A stretch of 42,932 nucleotides of DNA from an uncultured Lachnospiraceae bacterium (GCA_902788035.1 CADAIL010000005.1:110291-153222), one strand, 5' to 3'; positions 1 through 7,834 are shown, counted from the first letter of the stretch. The notes: generated from the letters alone by a model not told the origin. Made by a program: numbers and translations.

Positions 1-99
1 AACGAACTGTTAAGCAGCCCGTCTGAACTGGTCCGGGATGTTCACACGTTGATAATTGTCGCCGCAGGTAACGAACTGTTAAGCAGCCCGTCTGAACTG
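1..99. repeat. Tandem duplication of a family I end motif
   Basis: A 30-bp segment at 1-30 is repeated exactly at 70-99, a period of 69 bp. Each copy ends in CAGCCCGTCTGAACTG (15-30 and 84-99), the right terminal repeat of the family I hairpin elements found elsewhere in the window. No hairpin body follows, so these look like remnants or duplicated ends. The left copy touches the window edge and may continue outside it. Confidence 0.8.
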
Positions 100-111
100 T
101 TGCAAGACTTA

Positions 112-1326
112 TTACACGGAAATGGTAGTCGCCTCCGGGATAAATTTTCGAGTATAGAGGACCAGCTCGTCCCCCTCCTCGAGGCGGGAGTCACCGCGCG
201 GGGTGATGATCCTGCCCTCACGCTTTATCATGACTATATATGTCTGGCGGGAAATGTCGAGATCGCGAACCCGCCTGCCTATGTAGGGATGCTGACCTTT
301 TAAGATGATACTCTTCAGATCAATGTCCACATTCTCCTTGTGGCCTTCGGCCGCTACGACCAGCGAATCGCCGGACACAAGGACAGTATCCGGATTAGGC
401 ACGATGACTATGTCGTCACGCCTCACCGCCGCCACCACCATACCGCTCGGAAGGCCCAGTTCCTTTATGGATCGGCCCGACCACTTGTCCTCGTGTCCGA
501 GGCGCACCTTAATAAAGGAGACATCCATCTCCGAGGCGATCTCGGCAGTCTTCTGAATCTTAGCGTACTGCTCAACAAAGCCGGCAGAAATAATACCTGT
601 CGGAATAGCGATCATGCCGGCGCCTATTAATGTGATGATTATGCCGAGCATCTGCCCGGCGGTCGTCACCGGGTATATGTCTCCGTAGCCGACCGTCATC
701 AGTGTGGATGTCGCCCACCATATCCCGGAGAATGCATTTTCAAATACATCCGGCTGGGCCTCATGCTCCAGACTGTACATGCACAGACTCGAAGCGACCA
801 TAAGAATAACGACGATGAAGACCGATGAGAGCAGCTGCTGTTTCTTGTTCACGATGACTTCCGTGATGACGTTCAGGGAATCATAGTAGGCGTTGATCCG
901 GAAGAGTCTGAATATACGCACGACCCGGAACATGCGGAAAGCGATTGCCCCCTCCGGAAAGAAAAACGGAAGGTAATACGGCAGAAACGACAGAAGGTCC
1001 ACGATTCCCGTGAATGAGAAGACATACCGAAGGATAGCTTTCCACTCCGGACCATCCTCACGGAGATAGCGGGCAGTGTAGACGCGGAGTATGTAATCGA
1101 CAGTGAAGAACATGACCGTGACGCTCTCTATGACGACAATTGCTCCCCCGTACCGCTCTTCCACCGGAGCAAAAGTGTACAGAATACTGACGACAAGGTT
1201 TATGAGGATCGCGGCAACATTGACAATATCATAGAGCCGGCTCACCCGGTCCTGGGCGTAGCCGACCTCCACGATCTGAAATAATCTCTTTTTCATGTGT
1301 TCAGTTTTCGCGAACTTTTCTCTCAT
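112..1326 (-). CDS. Voltage-gated-type potassium channel with RCK_C (TrkA-C) domains
   Basis: This is an ion channel of the six-transmembrane Kv superfamily, placed in the cell membrane. The first ~230 residues hold the membrane segments. They include an arginine-rich S4-like helix (FRMFRVVRIFRLFRI) and a pore loop with the K+ selectivity filter TVGYGD. The C-terminal ~150 residues form two cytoplasmic regions resembling RCK_C ligand-binding domains. A GTG at 1332 would add two residues, but GAGG seven bases before the ATG at 1326 favours ATG, giving 404 aa. The pore and S4 are seen directly; voltage gating and ligand control are inferred from the family. The next gene upstream is the HAD phosphatase, 115 bp away, with no clear terminator between. 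Confidence 0.92.
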   Translation of the reverse strand: MREKFAKTEHMKKRLFQIVEVGYAQDRVSRLYDIVNVAAILINLVVSILYTFAPVEERYGGAIVVIESVTVMFFTVDYILRVYTARYLREDGPEWKAILRYVFSFTGIVDLLSFLPYYLPFFFPEGAIAFRMFRVVRIFRLFRINAYYDSLNVITEVIVNKKQQLLSSVFIVVILMVASSLCMYSLEHEAQPDVFENAFSGIWWATSTLMTVGYGDIYPVTTAGQMLGIIITLIGAGMIAIPTGIISAGFVEQYAKIQKTAEIASEMDVSFIKVRLGHEDKWSGRSIKELGLPSGMVVAAVRRDDIVIVPNPDTVLVSGDSLVVAAEGHKENVDIDLKSIILKGQHPYIGRRVRDLDISRQTYIVMIKREGRIITPRGDSRLEEGDELVLYTRKFIPEATTISV

Positions 1327-1441
1327 TGCCACGCCTCATTATGCACACTGCTTTATCTAATCTATTCTGCCTCATCGCACGCAATGCCTTAGCCGACGTC
1401 TGCATCATCGTACTCAATGCCTTAAATTCCGACCCGGAGAC

Positions 1442-2245
1442 TTACAGAGCAATCAGAATCGTCTTCAGTGCTGTGAGCACTCCGTCATGGCTGAACGAGC
1501 CCATGACGATGTCGGCGGAGTCCTGGACTTCGGAGCGCGCATTTGCAACTGTATAACTCACACCGGTCTCGTCAAAAGCCGTGAGGTCATTCATGTTGTC
1601 GCCAAAATACACGGTCTCCTCCTTCGGGATATCCAGGTATTCCTGAAGCAGCGCGTAGGCTTCACCCTTACCTGCCTCCATCGCACAGATGTCGACCCAG
1701 CACTTGCCGGAGCAGGTGATGCGCAGCTTGTTCACCCAGTCAGAGTTGTAGATCGGAGCGCACATGCCCTCGGCGTCGCTCTCGTGATAGATCGTTATTT
1801 TGCAAATATTATCAAGCGGAAGCTCGAGCAGATCCGGCACCGCCTCCACATCATATTTATAGCCGTCCCGAAGAAGCTTAAAGAGCGCAGTATCCTCGCT
1901 CCCTTCCGTGTATGTCACGTCCGGTGTGCAGAAACCGACCTCAATACCGTCGATCTTGCGCAGGTCCTCCATGAGAGGCCTTATATAGTCTTCGGAAATT
2001 GTCCATGTGTGCAGGACCTTATCCTTCGTGCGGAGGACCGTGCCGTTCTCGCAGATGAAATAGATATCATCCGCGATCGGGGCAAAAAGATGAAGGATGC
2101 TGCTGTACTGGCGGCCGCTGCACGCGCAGAAGCGGACCCCCTTCTTCTTTAACGCGGTTATGACCTGCATATACTCCTGATTGATGTGATGAGAACCATC
2201 TCTGACAAGAGTCCCGTCGATATCACTTGCTATAAGTCTGATCAT
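1442..2245 (-). CDS. Cof-type HAD-IIB family phosphatase
   Basis: A soluble haloacid-dehalogenase superfamily phosphatase of the Cof/HAD-IIB type, 267 aa, the usual length. Motif I is near the N terminus (IASDIDGTLV, nucleophile Asp8 and acid Asp10), motif II is around ACSGRQ, and motif IV is FGDNMNDLTAF near the C terminus. The type IIB cap lies between. The substrate cannot be read from sequence; relatives act on sugar phosphates, flavin nucleotides or pyridoxal phosphate. An in-frame start lies 21 bases further upstream, but AAGGGAG seven bases before the ATG at 2245 makes this start more likely. Confidence 0.9.
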   Translation of the reverse strand: MIRLIASDIDGTLVRDGSHHINQEYMQVITALKKKGVRFCACSGRQYSSILHLFAPIADDIYFICENGTVLRTKDKVLHTWTISEDYIRPLMEDLRKIDGIEVGFCTPDVTYTEGSEDTALFKLLRDGYKYDVEAVPDLLELPLDNICKITIYHESDAEGMCAPIYNSDWVNKLRITCSGKCWVDICAMEAGKGEAYALLQEYLDIPKEETVYFGDNMNDLTAFDETGVSYTVANARSEVQDSADIVMGSFSHDGVLTALKTILIAL

Positions 2246-2281
2246 TGTTTTTCTCCCTTTCAGCACACTGCCATTATTCGC

Positions 2282-2572
2282 AGACTTCCCGCACTCCAGT
2301 ATGAAGAAGCCGCCTCATAAAAATGTACTCTCTGGGACGCTCTCGCTCAGCCTCGCTGGCAGCGGTACTAATAAGCTTTCTTCGCTACGCTCGAAACACT
2401 CATCTCGCACTTCGTGCTCGATGATGGGCAATCGCCAAAACACCTGCTTTTCGTGCAAGCACGAAACAGGTGCCTTGGCTCATCGCCTACACAAGTACCG
2501 GCCGCTCGGCGACGCCCCGCGAGTACATATTTTATGAGTGCGTCTACGCTATTAATCTGAAGCGGGAAGTCT
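2282..2572. repeat. Long imperfect palindrome (~290 bp) with nested hairpins
   Basis: The outer arms are AGACTTCCCGC at 2282-2292 and its exact reverse complement at 2562-2572. A second pair of arms (around 2313-2330 and 2521-2540) shares CTCATAAAA-TGTACTC with one indel. Inside are smaller hairpins, the clearest at 2441-2472 (CACCTGCTTTTCGTGC against GCACGAAACAGGTG). No convincing protein is encoded. It could be a non-autonomous element or a large structured RNA; no second copy is in the window. Confidence 0.7.
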
Positions 2573-2667
2573 TTAATTATTGTTCTCCCAAGATGCTCCG
2601 TCTACGCATATTTAGTCAACTTATATTTAACCATGAAATATGTGGAGATACAAGAGTTCAGTTTGAG

Positions 2668-2729
2668 CCGGATCCCGAAACTCCAGGCAACCCGTCTGAA
2701 CTGTCACGATCCCTGGCTATGACCTCCGG
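2668..2729 (+). repeat. Remnant family I right end plus 26-bp spacer
   Basis: CCCGTCTGAACTG at 2691-2703 matches the right terminal repeat of family I, and bases 2668-2690 weakly resemble the preceding right arm. The 26 bases at 2704-2729 are identical to those between units A and B (2923-2948). This suggests the array grew by unequal duplication of unit plus spacer, and that an upstream unit has been lost. Confidence 0.6.
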
Positions 2730-2922
2730 CAGTTCAGACAGGCTGTCCCTGTGACCCGGTTACCGGCGCAAAGCATCCATCTTCGTGAGAAACAAAAGCG
2801 GGTCCGACCGAGAGACCAGCAATGCGTAAGCATTGGTAGGCTCGCAGGGCAGGACCTGCGTTTTTCGATGAAGATGATGCGTGCGACGGTTCTCGATACT
2901 GCGCTGCAGCCCGTCTGAACTG
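2730..2922 (+). repeat. Family I hairpin element, unit A (193 bp)
   Basis: The ends are CAGTTCAGACAGGCTG (2730-2745) and CAGCCCGTCTGAACTG (2907-2922), complementary at 15 of 16 positions. Between them the two arms pair over most of their length: a GGCGCA-AGCATC-ATCTTC arm, then GCGGGTCC against GGACCTGC, then CGAG against CTCG, closed by CAATGC/GCATTG. It is the first of three tandem units upstream of the GH2 gene. Confidence 0.9.
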
Positions 2923-2948
2923 TCACGATCCCTGGCTATGACCTCCGG

Positions 2949-3141
2949 CAGTTCAGACAGGCTGTTCCTGTGACCCGGTTACCAGCGCAAAGCATCCATC
3001 TTCGTGAGAAACAAAAGCCGGTCCGACCGAGAGATCAGCAATGCATATGCATTGCTAAGCTCGCAGGAAAGGACCTGCGTTTTTCGATGAAGATGATGCT
3101 TGCACCGAATCTTGGAGTTCCGTTACAGCCTGGATGAACTG
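2949..3141 (+). repeat. Family I hairpin element, unit B (193 bp)
   Basis: It has the same length and orientation as unit A, and starts 219 bp after it. The left end at 2949-2964 is intact. The right end at 3126-3141 has drifted to CAGCCTGGATGAACTG. The centre is the perfect 20-bp palindrome AGCAATGCATATGCATTGCT at 3037-3056. Confidence 0.9.
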
Positions 3142-3157
3142 CATCGATCCCCGGCGG

Positions 3158-3350
3158 CAGTTCAGACAGGCTGTCCCTGTGACCCGTTTACCGGCGCAAA
3201 GCATCCATCTTCGTGAGAAAAACATTGCGGGTCCGACCGAGAGATCAGCAATGCATATGCATTGCTAAGCTCGCAGGAAAGGACCTGCGTTTTTCGATGA
3301 AGATGATGCTTGCGCCGGACTCGGAGTTCCGTTACAGCCCGTCTGAACTG
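3158..3350 (+). repeat. Family I hairpin element, unit C (193 bp)
   Basis: Exactly 193 bp again. The left end is 3158-3173, the right end 3335-3350, and the same perfect central palindrome lies at 3247-3266. It ends 11 bp before the -35 box of the GH2 promoter. An upstream in-frame extension of the GH2 reading frame runs through this unit, but it is not coding by any other sign. Confidence 0.9.
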
Positions 3351-3361
3351 CTTTTAGACAG

Positions 3362-3390
3362 TTGCCATCAAAAGGCAAAACAGGTAAAAT
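3362..3390 (+). promoter_or_regulatory. Predicted sigma-A promoter of the GH2 gene
   Basis: TTGCCA at 3362-3367 and TAAAAT at 3385-3390 are separated by 17 bp. They lie between the end of unit C and the ribosome binding site AGGAAGGG before the ATG at 3438. Confidence 0.6.
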
Positions 3391-3437
3391 TACATATAAG
3401 ACAGTATCGTGAGCAGCCACAAAGGAAGGGCAGCATA

Positions 3438-5255
3438 ATGAATATAAAAAACGCGATCGGTTCACTTCAGCTCTGCAAGAAGAAGGCGGATCCGATAAGA
3501 ATGTATACAACGTGGGGTGAAGAATTCAAGGAGGACAGCGTGCTCCCGGAATATCCGCGCCCGCAGCTTGTTCGAAGCTCCTATATCAACCTGAACGGAT
3601 GCTGGGAGTATGCGATAAGGCCTAAGACCTCTCTCGAGTCCCGCTATCCAGGCCCGGTCAATTACGACGGCTTCATCATCGTCCCGTACTCGCCGGAATC
3701 TCTTCTCTCCTGCGTGGACAGGCAGCTCATGCCGGATGAAGTCCTCTGGTATCACCGGATCTTCACAGCAAAAAAAATGACCGGCATGAGGCTCATCCTG
3801 CACTTCGGAGCAGTCGACGAGTCCTGCCAGGTCTATATGAACGGTAACGGCATCGTCCACCACCATGGGGGCTATCTCCCGTTCGAAGTCGATATCACAG
3901 ACTACCTTGTCCCGGATGTTAATGAACTCCACGTGCGCGTGACCGACCTGTCCGACACATCATGGCGCAGCTGCGGAAAGCAGTCCCTCCGACCCGGCGG
4001 CATGTATTATACAGCCCAGAGCGGCATCTGGCAGACCGTCTGGATGGAATGGGTCCCGGAGACCTATATCACCCGCGCGGTATTTACGCCCGATCTCGAC
4101 AGCAACAAAGTGAAATGCCGCATCGAGACGTCAGCCAGAGTTCCGGTCGAAATTCTTATCGCGCAGCCGACAAAAGAGTACGATGCCGACCGCGTATCGG
4201 AATCCGGCATCTTCGCATGTCCTCTGATTAAAGCATCGGCTATCCCATTCGAGGAGCTAAGCATAGATATCCCGGACGTTAAGCCCTGGAGCCCGGAGGA
4301 ACCCTGGCTCTATCCGGTAAAAATGACTGCGGGGCACGACACAGTCATCTCCTACTTTGGCATGCGCAAAGTGTCCCTCGAGTCTGACGAAAACGGAATC
4401 ACACGCATCTTCCTCAATAACAGACCGTATTTTATGAACGGCGTCCTCGATCAGGGATACTGGCCGGACGGACTTTACACTCCCGCTTCCGACGAAGCCT
4501 TCATCTATGATATAGTGCAAATGAAATCCGCCGGCATGAACATGCTCCGCAAGCACATCAAGATCGAACCGATGCGCTGGTATTATCACTGTGACAGGCT
4601 CGGCATGCTGGTCTGGCAGGATATCATAAACGGAGGCACACGGCCGAAGACGCCACTCACCCTCTATCTGCCGACGATTTTCCCGGCAATCACAAAGCAT
4701 ATTTCCGACCGTCATCACTTCATCTTCTCCCGCTCATCTAAGCTCGGAAGAAAAGTCTGGCTCAGGGAGATGCGAGACACAGTCGAACATCTGCGGAGCG
4801 TTACGTCTCTCGTTCTCTGGACACCGTTCAACGAGGGCTGGGGCCAGTTCGACGCAAATGCAGTCGCCGCCCGCATGAAGAAACTCGACAGCACGAGGCT
4901 CATAGACCACGCGTCGGGATGGTACGATCAGGGAGGCGGAGATATCCGCTCCGTACACAACTACTTCCGGAAACTGATCGTCGAGAAAGACCGCCGGGCT
5001 TTCTGCATCACAGAGTACGGCGGACTCACCCTCCTTGTCCACGGTCACAGCTACTCGCCCGAAGTCTACGGTTACGGGCAATGCGAAAGCGCGGAGGAGT
5101 TCAACGAGAAATTCCGCAATCTGCAGGATACTGTCAAAAAGCTTGCGGAAGAAGGTCTCAGCGGTGCGGTCTATACACAGGTGTCGGATGTTGAGGAGGA
5201 AGTGAACGGTCTGCTGACATTTGACAGAAAATTGAATAAATTGGAGATGGGCTGA
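3438..5255 (+). CDS. Glycoside hydrolase family 2 protein
   Basis: A 605-aa GH2 enzyme of the beta-galactosidase/beta-glucuronidase/beta-mannosidase fold, with no signal peptide and so probably cytoplasmic. The N-terminal part is the jelly-roll sugar-binding domain (WYHRIF, GAVDESCQVYMNG), then an immunoglobulin-like domain, then the TIM barrel. The acid/base glutamate is E466 in FNEGWGQFD and the nucleophile is E526 in ITEYGGL, so the active site is intact. It would hydrolyse a beta-linked sugar; which one cannot be told. The frame is open back to 3213, but that part crosses repeat unit C. AGGAAGGG eight bases before ATG 3438 marks the start. It lacks the C-terminal domains of LacZ. No sugar transporter or regulator adjoins it. 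Confidence 0.9.
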   Translation: MNIKNAIGSLQLCKKKADPIRMYTTWGEEFKEDSVLPEYPRPQLVRSSYINLNGCWEYAIRPKTSLESRYPGPVNYDGFIIVPYSPESLLSCVDRQLMPDEVLWYHRIFTAKKMTGMRLILHFGAVDESCQVYMNGNGIVHHHGGYLPFEVDITDYLVPDVNELHVRVTDLSDTSWRSCGKQSLRPGGMYYTAQSGIWQTVWMEWVPETYITRAVFTPDLDSNKVKCRIETSARVPVEILIAQPTKEYDADRVSESGIFACPLIKASAIPFEELSIDIPDVKPWSPEEPWLYPVKMTAGHDTVISYFGMRKVSLESDENGITRIFLNNRPYFMNGVLDQGYWPDGLYTPASDEAFIYDIVQMKSAGMNMLRKHIKIEPMRWYYHCDRLGMLVWQDIINGGTRPKTPLTLYLPTIFPAITKHISDRHHFIFSRSSKLGRKVWLREMRDTVEHLRSVTSLVLWTPFNEGWGQFDANAVAARMKKLDSTRLIDHASGWYDQGGGDIRSVHNYFRKLIVEKDRRAFCITEYGGLTLLVHGHSYSPEVYGYGQCESAEEFNEKFRNLQDTVKKLAEEGLSGAVYTQVSDVEEEVNGLLTFDRKLNKLEMG

Positions 5256-5256
5256 A

Positions 5257-5339
5257 TGCCATAGCCTTGCGGGAGAAAAAGCTGCCCGCACTGTGCCATA
5301 GCCTTGTAGGAAAAAAACGACTCAAACTGTGCCATAGCC
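5257..5339 (+). repeat. Three short direct repeats after the GH2 gene
   Basis: TGCCATAGCC occurs at 5257-5266, 5294-5303 and 5330-5339, a period of 36-37 bp. Between the copies is degenerate A-rich sequence. The repeats fill the gap between the GH2 stop codon and holA. Their function is unknown. Confidence 0.7.
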
Positions 5340-5358
5340 AGATGAGAAACTGTATTAT

Positions 5359-6342
5359 ATGAAACGCATAAACGAAGCCATAAAAAACAATACCTATAGC
5401 AGAGTCTACCTGCTCTACGGACCGGAGAGCTTTCTTCGGCTGTCCTACACCAAAAAGCTGTGCGACGCTATCCTTCCGGAGAGCGACAGCATGAACCGGG
5501 TCAGCTTCGAGGGGGATAAGACCACAGAGACAGCGATCATCGATTTTGCCGAGACCATGCCTTTCTTTGCGGAGAGACGGCTCATCAGAGTAAAAGACAG
5601 CGGATTTTTCAAAAGCGCGGTGGAGCTCCTGCCCGATTACATGTCGCGCATACCGGATTATGCCGTCATTGTCTTCTCCGAGACCGAAGCAGACAAGAGA
5701 AATAAGCTGTATAAAGCAGTACAGAAATACGGCTATGTCTCTGAATTTGCCACTCAGAAGGATGACCAGCTTATGCGGTGGGGGGCAGGCATTCTTGGCC
5801 ATGCGGGGCTTCGGATCACATCCTCCGACATGGCATATCTACTCAGCAGGACCGGTCCGGATATGAATCACCTCTCGCTCGAGATCGACAAAGTCATCTC
5901 CTACTGTCAGGGCCGAAGTTCTGTCACCCGGACAGACATTGAGGCGGTAACCGGGACTCAGATCGAAAATCATATATTCGAAATGATCGACGCCGTGACC
6001 GCGAGAAATCAGAAGAAAGCCCTGGATCTCTACGCAGATCTGCTTGCCTTAAAAGAACCGCCCCTCCGAATACTCTACCTGATTGCGAGGCAGTTCAACC
6101 AGCTCCTCATGATCAAGGAGCTGGCTGTCGTCGGAAACTCAGTACCCATGATCGCCCAGAAGACCGGAATCCGGGATTTTGTTGTGAGACGGTCCATGAA
6201 CACCGTCAGGAACTATACCTCCGACGAACTGCGGAAACACATCACCTACTGCACAAAGATGGAGGAGGCTGTAAAGACCGGCAATATTGCCGAGAGGCTC
6301 AGCGTCGAACTGCTGCTCATCAAATTCTCGGCAAGGAAATGA
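5359..6342 (+). CDS. holA: DNA polymerase III delta subunit
   Basis: The 327-aa delta subunit of the clamp loader, which opens the sliding clamp during replication. The N terminus has the expected pattern (YLLYGPESFLRL), a degenerate P-loop-like start typical of HolA, followed by the lid and the C-terminal collar domain (PPLRILYLIARQFNQLLMIKEL, then VRRSMN). Length and motifs match the Firmicutes family. The ATG at 5359 has only a weak ribosome binding site; no better start lies upstream in frame. In many Firmicutes holA sits between comEC and rpsT. Here rpsT (7835) and comEC (11318) are in the same window but separated and on the other strand, which hints at local rearrangement. Confidence 0.93.
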   Translation: MKRINEAIKNNTYSRVYLLYGPESFLRLSYTKKLCDAILPESDSMNRVSFEGDKTTETAIIDFAETMPFFAERRLIRVKDSGFFKSAVELLPDYMSRIPDYAVIVFSETEADKRNKLYKAVQKYGYVSEFATQKDDQLMRWGAGILGHAGLRITSSDMAYLLSRTGPDMNHLSLEIDKVISYCQGRSSVTRTDIEAVTGTQIENHIFEMIDAVTARNQKKALDLYADLLALKEPPLRILYLIARQFNQLLMIKELAVVGNSVPMIAQKTGIRDFVVRRSMNTVRNYTSDELRKHITYCTKMEEAVKTGNIAERLSVELLLIKFSARK

Positions 6343-6355
6343 GTTCGCAGTCAGG

Positions 6356-6443
6356 ATTCCGACACGCACAAAGTCTGTCAATCAAGTTTCCGGTCCGTGC
6401 ATGAGTCCAACAGTCAATTTTCCGACCTGCACGTGAGTCCGGA
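6356..6443 (+). repeat. Degenerate ~30-bp direct repeats at the 3' end of the PFL-activase gene
   Basis: Three related segments follow each other. The pattern is TTCCG, then two or three variable bases, then a GCA-containing block ending in GAGTCC or AAGTC; it starts near 6359, 6389 and 6418. The last copy encodes the C-terminal residues of the minus-strand activase, so the repeats may have altered that end. Confidence 0.45.
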
Positions 6444-7259
6444 CAGAATCTTCCGGGCTCTCATGACGCTCTCTTCGGTCGGAGGGTCGACCCCGCGGAG
6501 CGTATAGGGAATTCCCATCTCCTCCCATTTAAATACTCCGAGAGTATGATATGGAAGTACTTCCACCCGCCGGACATTTCTCAGCGTGCGGATAAAGTCA
6601 TATGTCCTTGTCAGGTCCTCATCGGAATCATTATATCCGGGCACCAGCACATACCGGATCCAGACAGGTTTGCCGATGTCATGAAGATACCTTGCGCAGT
6701 CAAGGATATTCACATTCGGGCAGCCGGTCAGATATCTGTGCTTTTCGTCGTCGATATGCTTGATATCGAGAAGGATCAGATCCGTGCTCTTCATGAGCCG
6801 CTCGAATTTGGAGAAGAAAGGCTCTGTCCGTGTGAACGGCTGGGCAGCCGTATCGAGCACCGTGCTGATGCCTCTCCTCTTTGCTTCCTCAAATAGATCT
6901 GTCAGGAAGTCGATCTGAAGGAGGGCCTCACCCCCGCTCACGGTAATGCCGCCCGTCTCTCTCCAGTAACTTCTGAAGCGCTCGGCCTTATCAAGTATCT
7001 CCTTCACAGTCATCATTTTCCCGGGACATTTATTTGCATTCTTCACCGCCCGCTCATCCGGTACGCACCCGGATGGAACGGGCTTTTCTTCTGCCTCCGA
7101 CGCGTTTTTTGCGCTCTCTCCGCAAGAAGGAATTTCTGGCATTTTCCATGTATCAGGATTATGACAGTACCGGCAGCGCATGCGGCACCCCTGCAGGAAA
7201 ATAAGAAAGCGTATGCCCGGCCCGTCTACAGCGCCGAAATTCTCTGCAGGACTGAGCAT
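6414..7259 (-). CDS. pflA: Pyruvate formate-lyase activating enzyme (radical SAM)
   Basis: A 281-aa radical SAM enzyme that installs the glycyl radical on pyruvate formate-lyase under anaerobic conditions. FGAVDGPGIR at the N terminus is the family signature, and Cys25, Cys29 and Cys32 (CRMRCRYC) bind the 4Fe-4S cluster. GGITVSGGEALLQ is the SAM-binding region. There is no second ferredoxin-type insert, so it resembles PflA rather than activases of other glycyl-radical enzymes. A Lys/Glu/Ala-rich insert of ~35-40 residues with three cysteines lies between the cluster loop and MTVKEIL; canonical PflA has a short link here. No ribosome binding site precedes the ATG, whose first ~100 bases lie inside the upstream ORF, so translation is probably coupled to it. 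No pflB is in the window. Confidence 0.88.
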   Translation of the reverse strand: MLSPAENFGAVDGPGIRFLIFLQGCRMRCRYCHNPDTWKMPEIPSCGESAKNASEAEEKPVPSGCVPDERAVKNANKCPGKMMTVKEILDKAERFRSYWRETGGITVSGGEALLQIDFLTDLFEEAKRRGISTVLDTAAQPFTRTEPFFSKFERLMKSTDLILLDIKHIDDEKHRYLTGCPNVNILDCARYLHDIGKPVWIRYVLVPGYNDSDEDLTRTYDFIRTLRNVRRVEVLPYHTLGVFKWEEMGIPYTLRGVDPPTEESVMRARKILSGLTCRSEN

Positions 7260-7605
7260 CGTGAAGAACGGAATCTGTCATCGTGATCTCGAGACGGTCC
7301 AGATAGAAGTCCAGACGGCTCTTGAGACTGTTATAAAGCTCGCCCTTTGTCATAAATACCGGTACGGCAATGACCTTAGAATAGCCAAGCGCAATCGCCT
7401 TTTCGAGGGCTTCCTCCACGGTATAGACCCTGTCCTCAGGTTCAGACATGGCATGGGCTGCATTGTCGTCGGTGAATACCTGAAGAACTTCCATCCCCGA
7501 ATAGTCAGCCAGATCCCTTTTAATCATGTCATATGTGGTGACCTTCGCACGGATGATCGTCGTTCCGACGCTTGCCAGAATGATAATTGTGTCTTTGCTG
7601 CTCAT
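7159..7605 (-). CDS. CbiK/CbiX-like chelatase-fold ORF, probably truncated
   Basis: A 148-aa ORF starting at an ATG with a good upstream AAGGAG. Residues ~5-110 resemble the N-terminal half of the anaerobic cobalt chelatase CbiK: a GTT...R.K start, a DIxxD-type helix, FTD, TVEEALEKAIALGYSKVIAVPVF. CbiK is ~260 aa, so only half is present; short CbiX proteins are of similar size. The position where CbiK has a metal-site histidine reads VPVFM, so the catalytic histidine seems absent. The last ~34 residues overlap pflA in another frame and are Cys/Arg-rich, unlike the rest. They look like an out-of-frame tail left by truncation. I would not assign chelatase activity. It may now serve mainly as the translated leader for pflA. 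Confidence 0.55.
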   Translation of the reverse strand: MSSKDTIIILASVGTTIIRAKVTTYDMIKRDLADYSGMEVLQVFTDDNAAHAMSEPEDRVYTVEEALEKAIALGYSKVIAVPVFMTKGELYNSLKSRLDFYLDRLEITMTDSVLHDAQSCREFRRCRRAGHTLSYFPAGVPHALPVLS

Positions 7606-7662
7606 GTTTTTCTCCTCCTTTTGCCATTCCGCGTATTTAGGCAGGCAAATAATCTCGTTTTT

Positions 7663-7716
7663 GGTTAGTTTTGCCTAACCTATAGTTAGTATATTCTACC
7701 CGCAAATTGCTGTCAA
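7663..7716 (-). promoter_or_regulatory. Consensus promoter with DtxR-like palindrome before the chelatase-like ORF and pflA
   Basis: On the minus strand TTGACA (7711-7716) and TATACT (7688-7693) are 17 bp apart, close to ideal sigma-A boxes. Just downstream, across the expected transcription start, is GGTTAGTTTTGCCTAACC (7663-7680), with perfect 6-bp arms around a 6-bp spacer. The TTAGGC/CTAA character resembles metal-dependent DtxR/MntR-family operators. The regulator is an inference. Confidence 0.65.
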
Positions 7717-7741
7717 TAAACGAATTCATTTGTACCGAAGA

Positions 7742-7816
7742 AAAAAAGAGCAGGATGGGATTCTTGCTCTGCCGGGTTGGTGCTACAAAAAAACTGCCGC
7801 TTGCGCGACAGTTTTT
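7742..7816 (-). terminator. Tandem terminators after rpsT
   Basis: The first, at 7789-7816, pairs AAAAACTG with CAGTTTTT around an inner CGC/GCG and is symmetric, so it may work in both directions. The second, read on the minus strand, pairs AGAGCA with TGCTCT (7748-7771) and is followed by a run of T. Confidence 0.75.
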
Positions 7817-7834
7817 AATCCATATCATATTAAG

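Noticed and set aside
2691..3350. CRISPR array
   Set aside because: The repeated units are 193 bp with internal inverted structure, and the 16-26-bp spacers are nearly identical or short. There is no cas gene.
2730..3350. Target-site duplications around family I units
   Set aside because: I compared the flanks of units A, C and F and saw no consistent direct repeat, so I do not claim a transposition footprint.
3213..3437. N-terminal extension of the GH2 protein from 3213
   Set aside because: The extension reads through repeat unit C and has no family similarity; a good ribosome binding site precedes the ATG at 3438.
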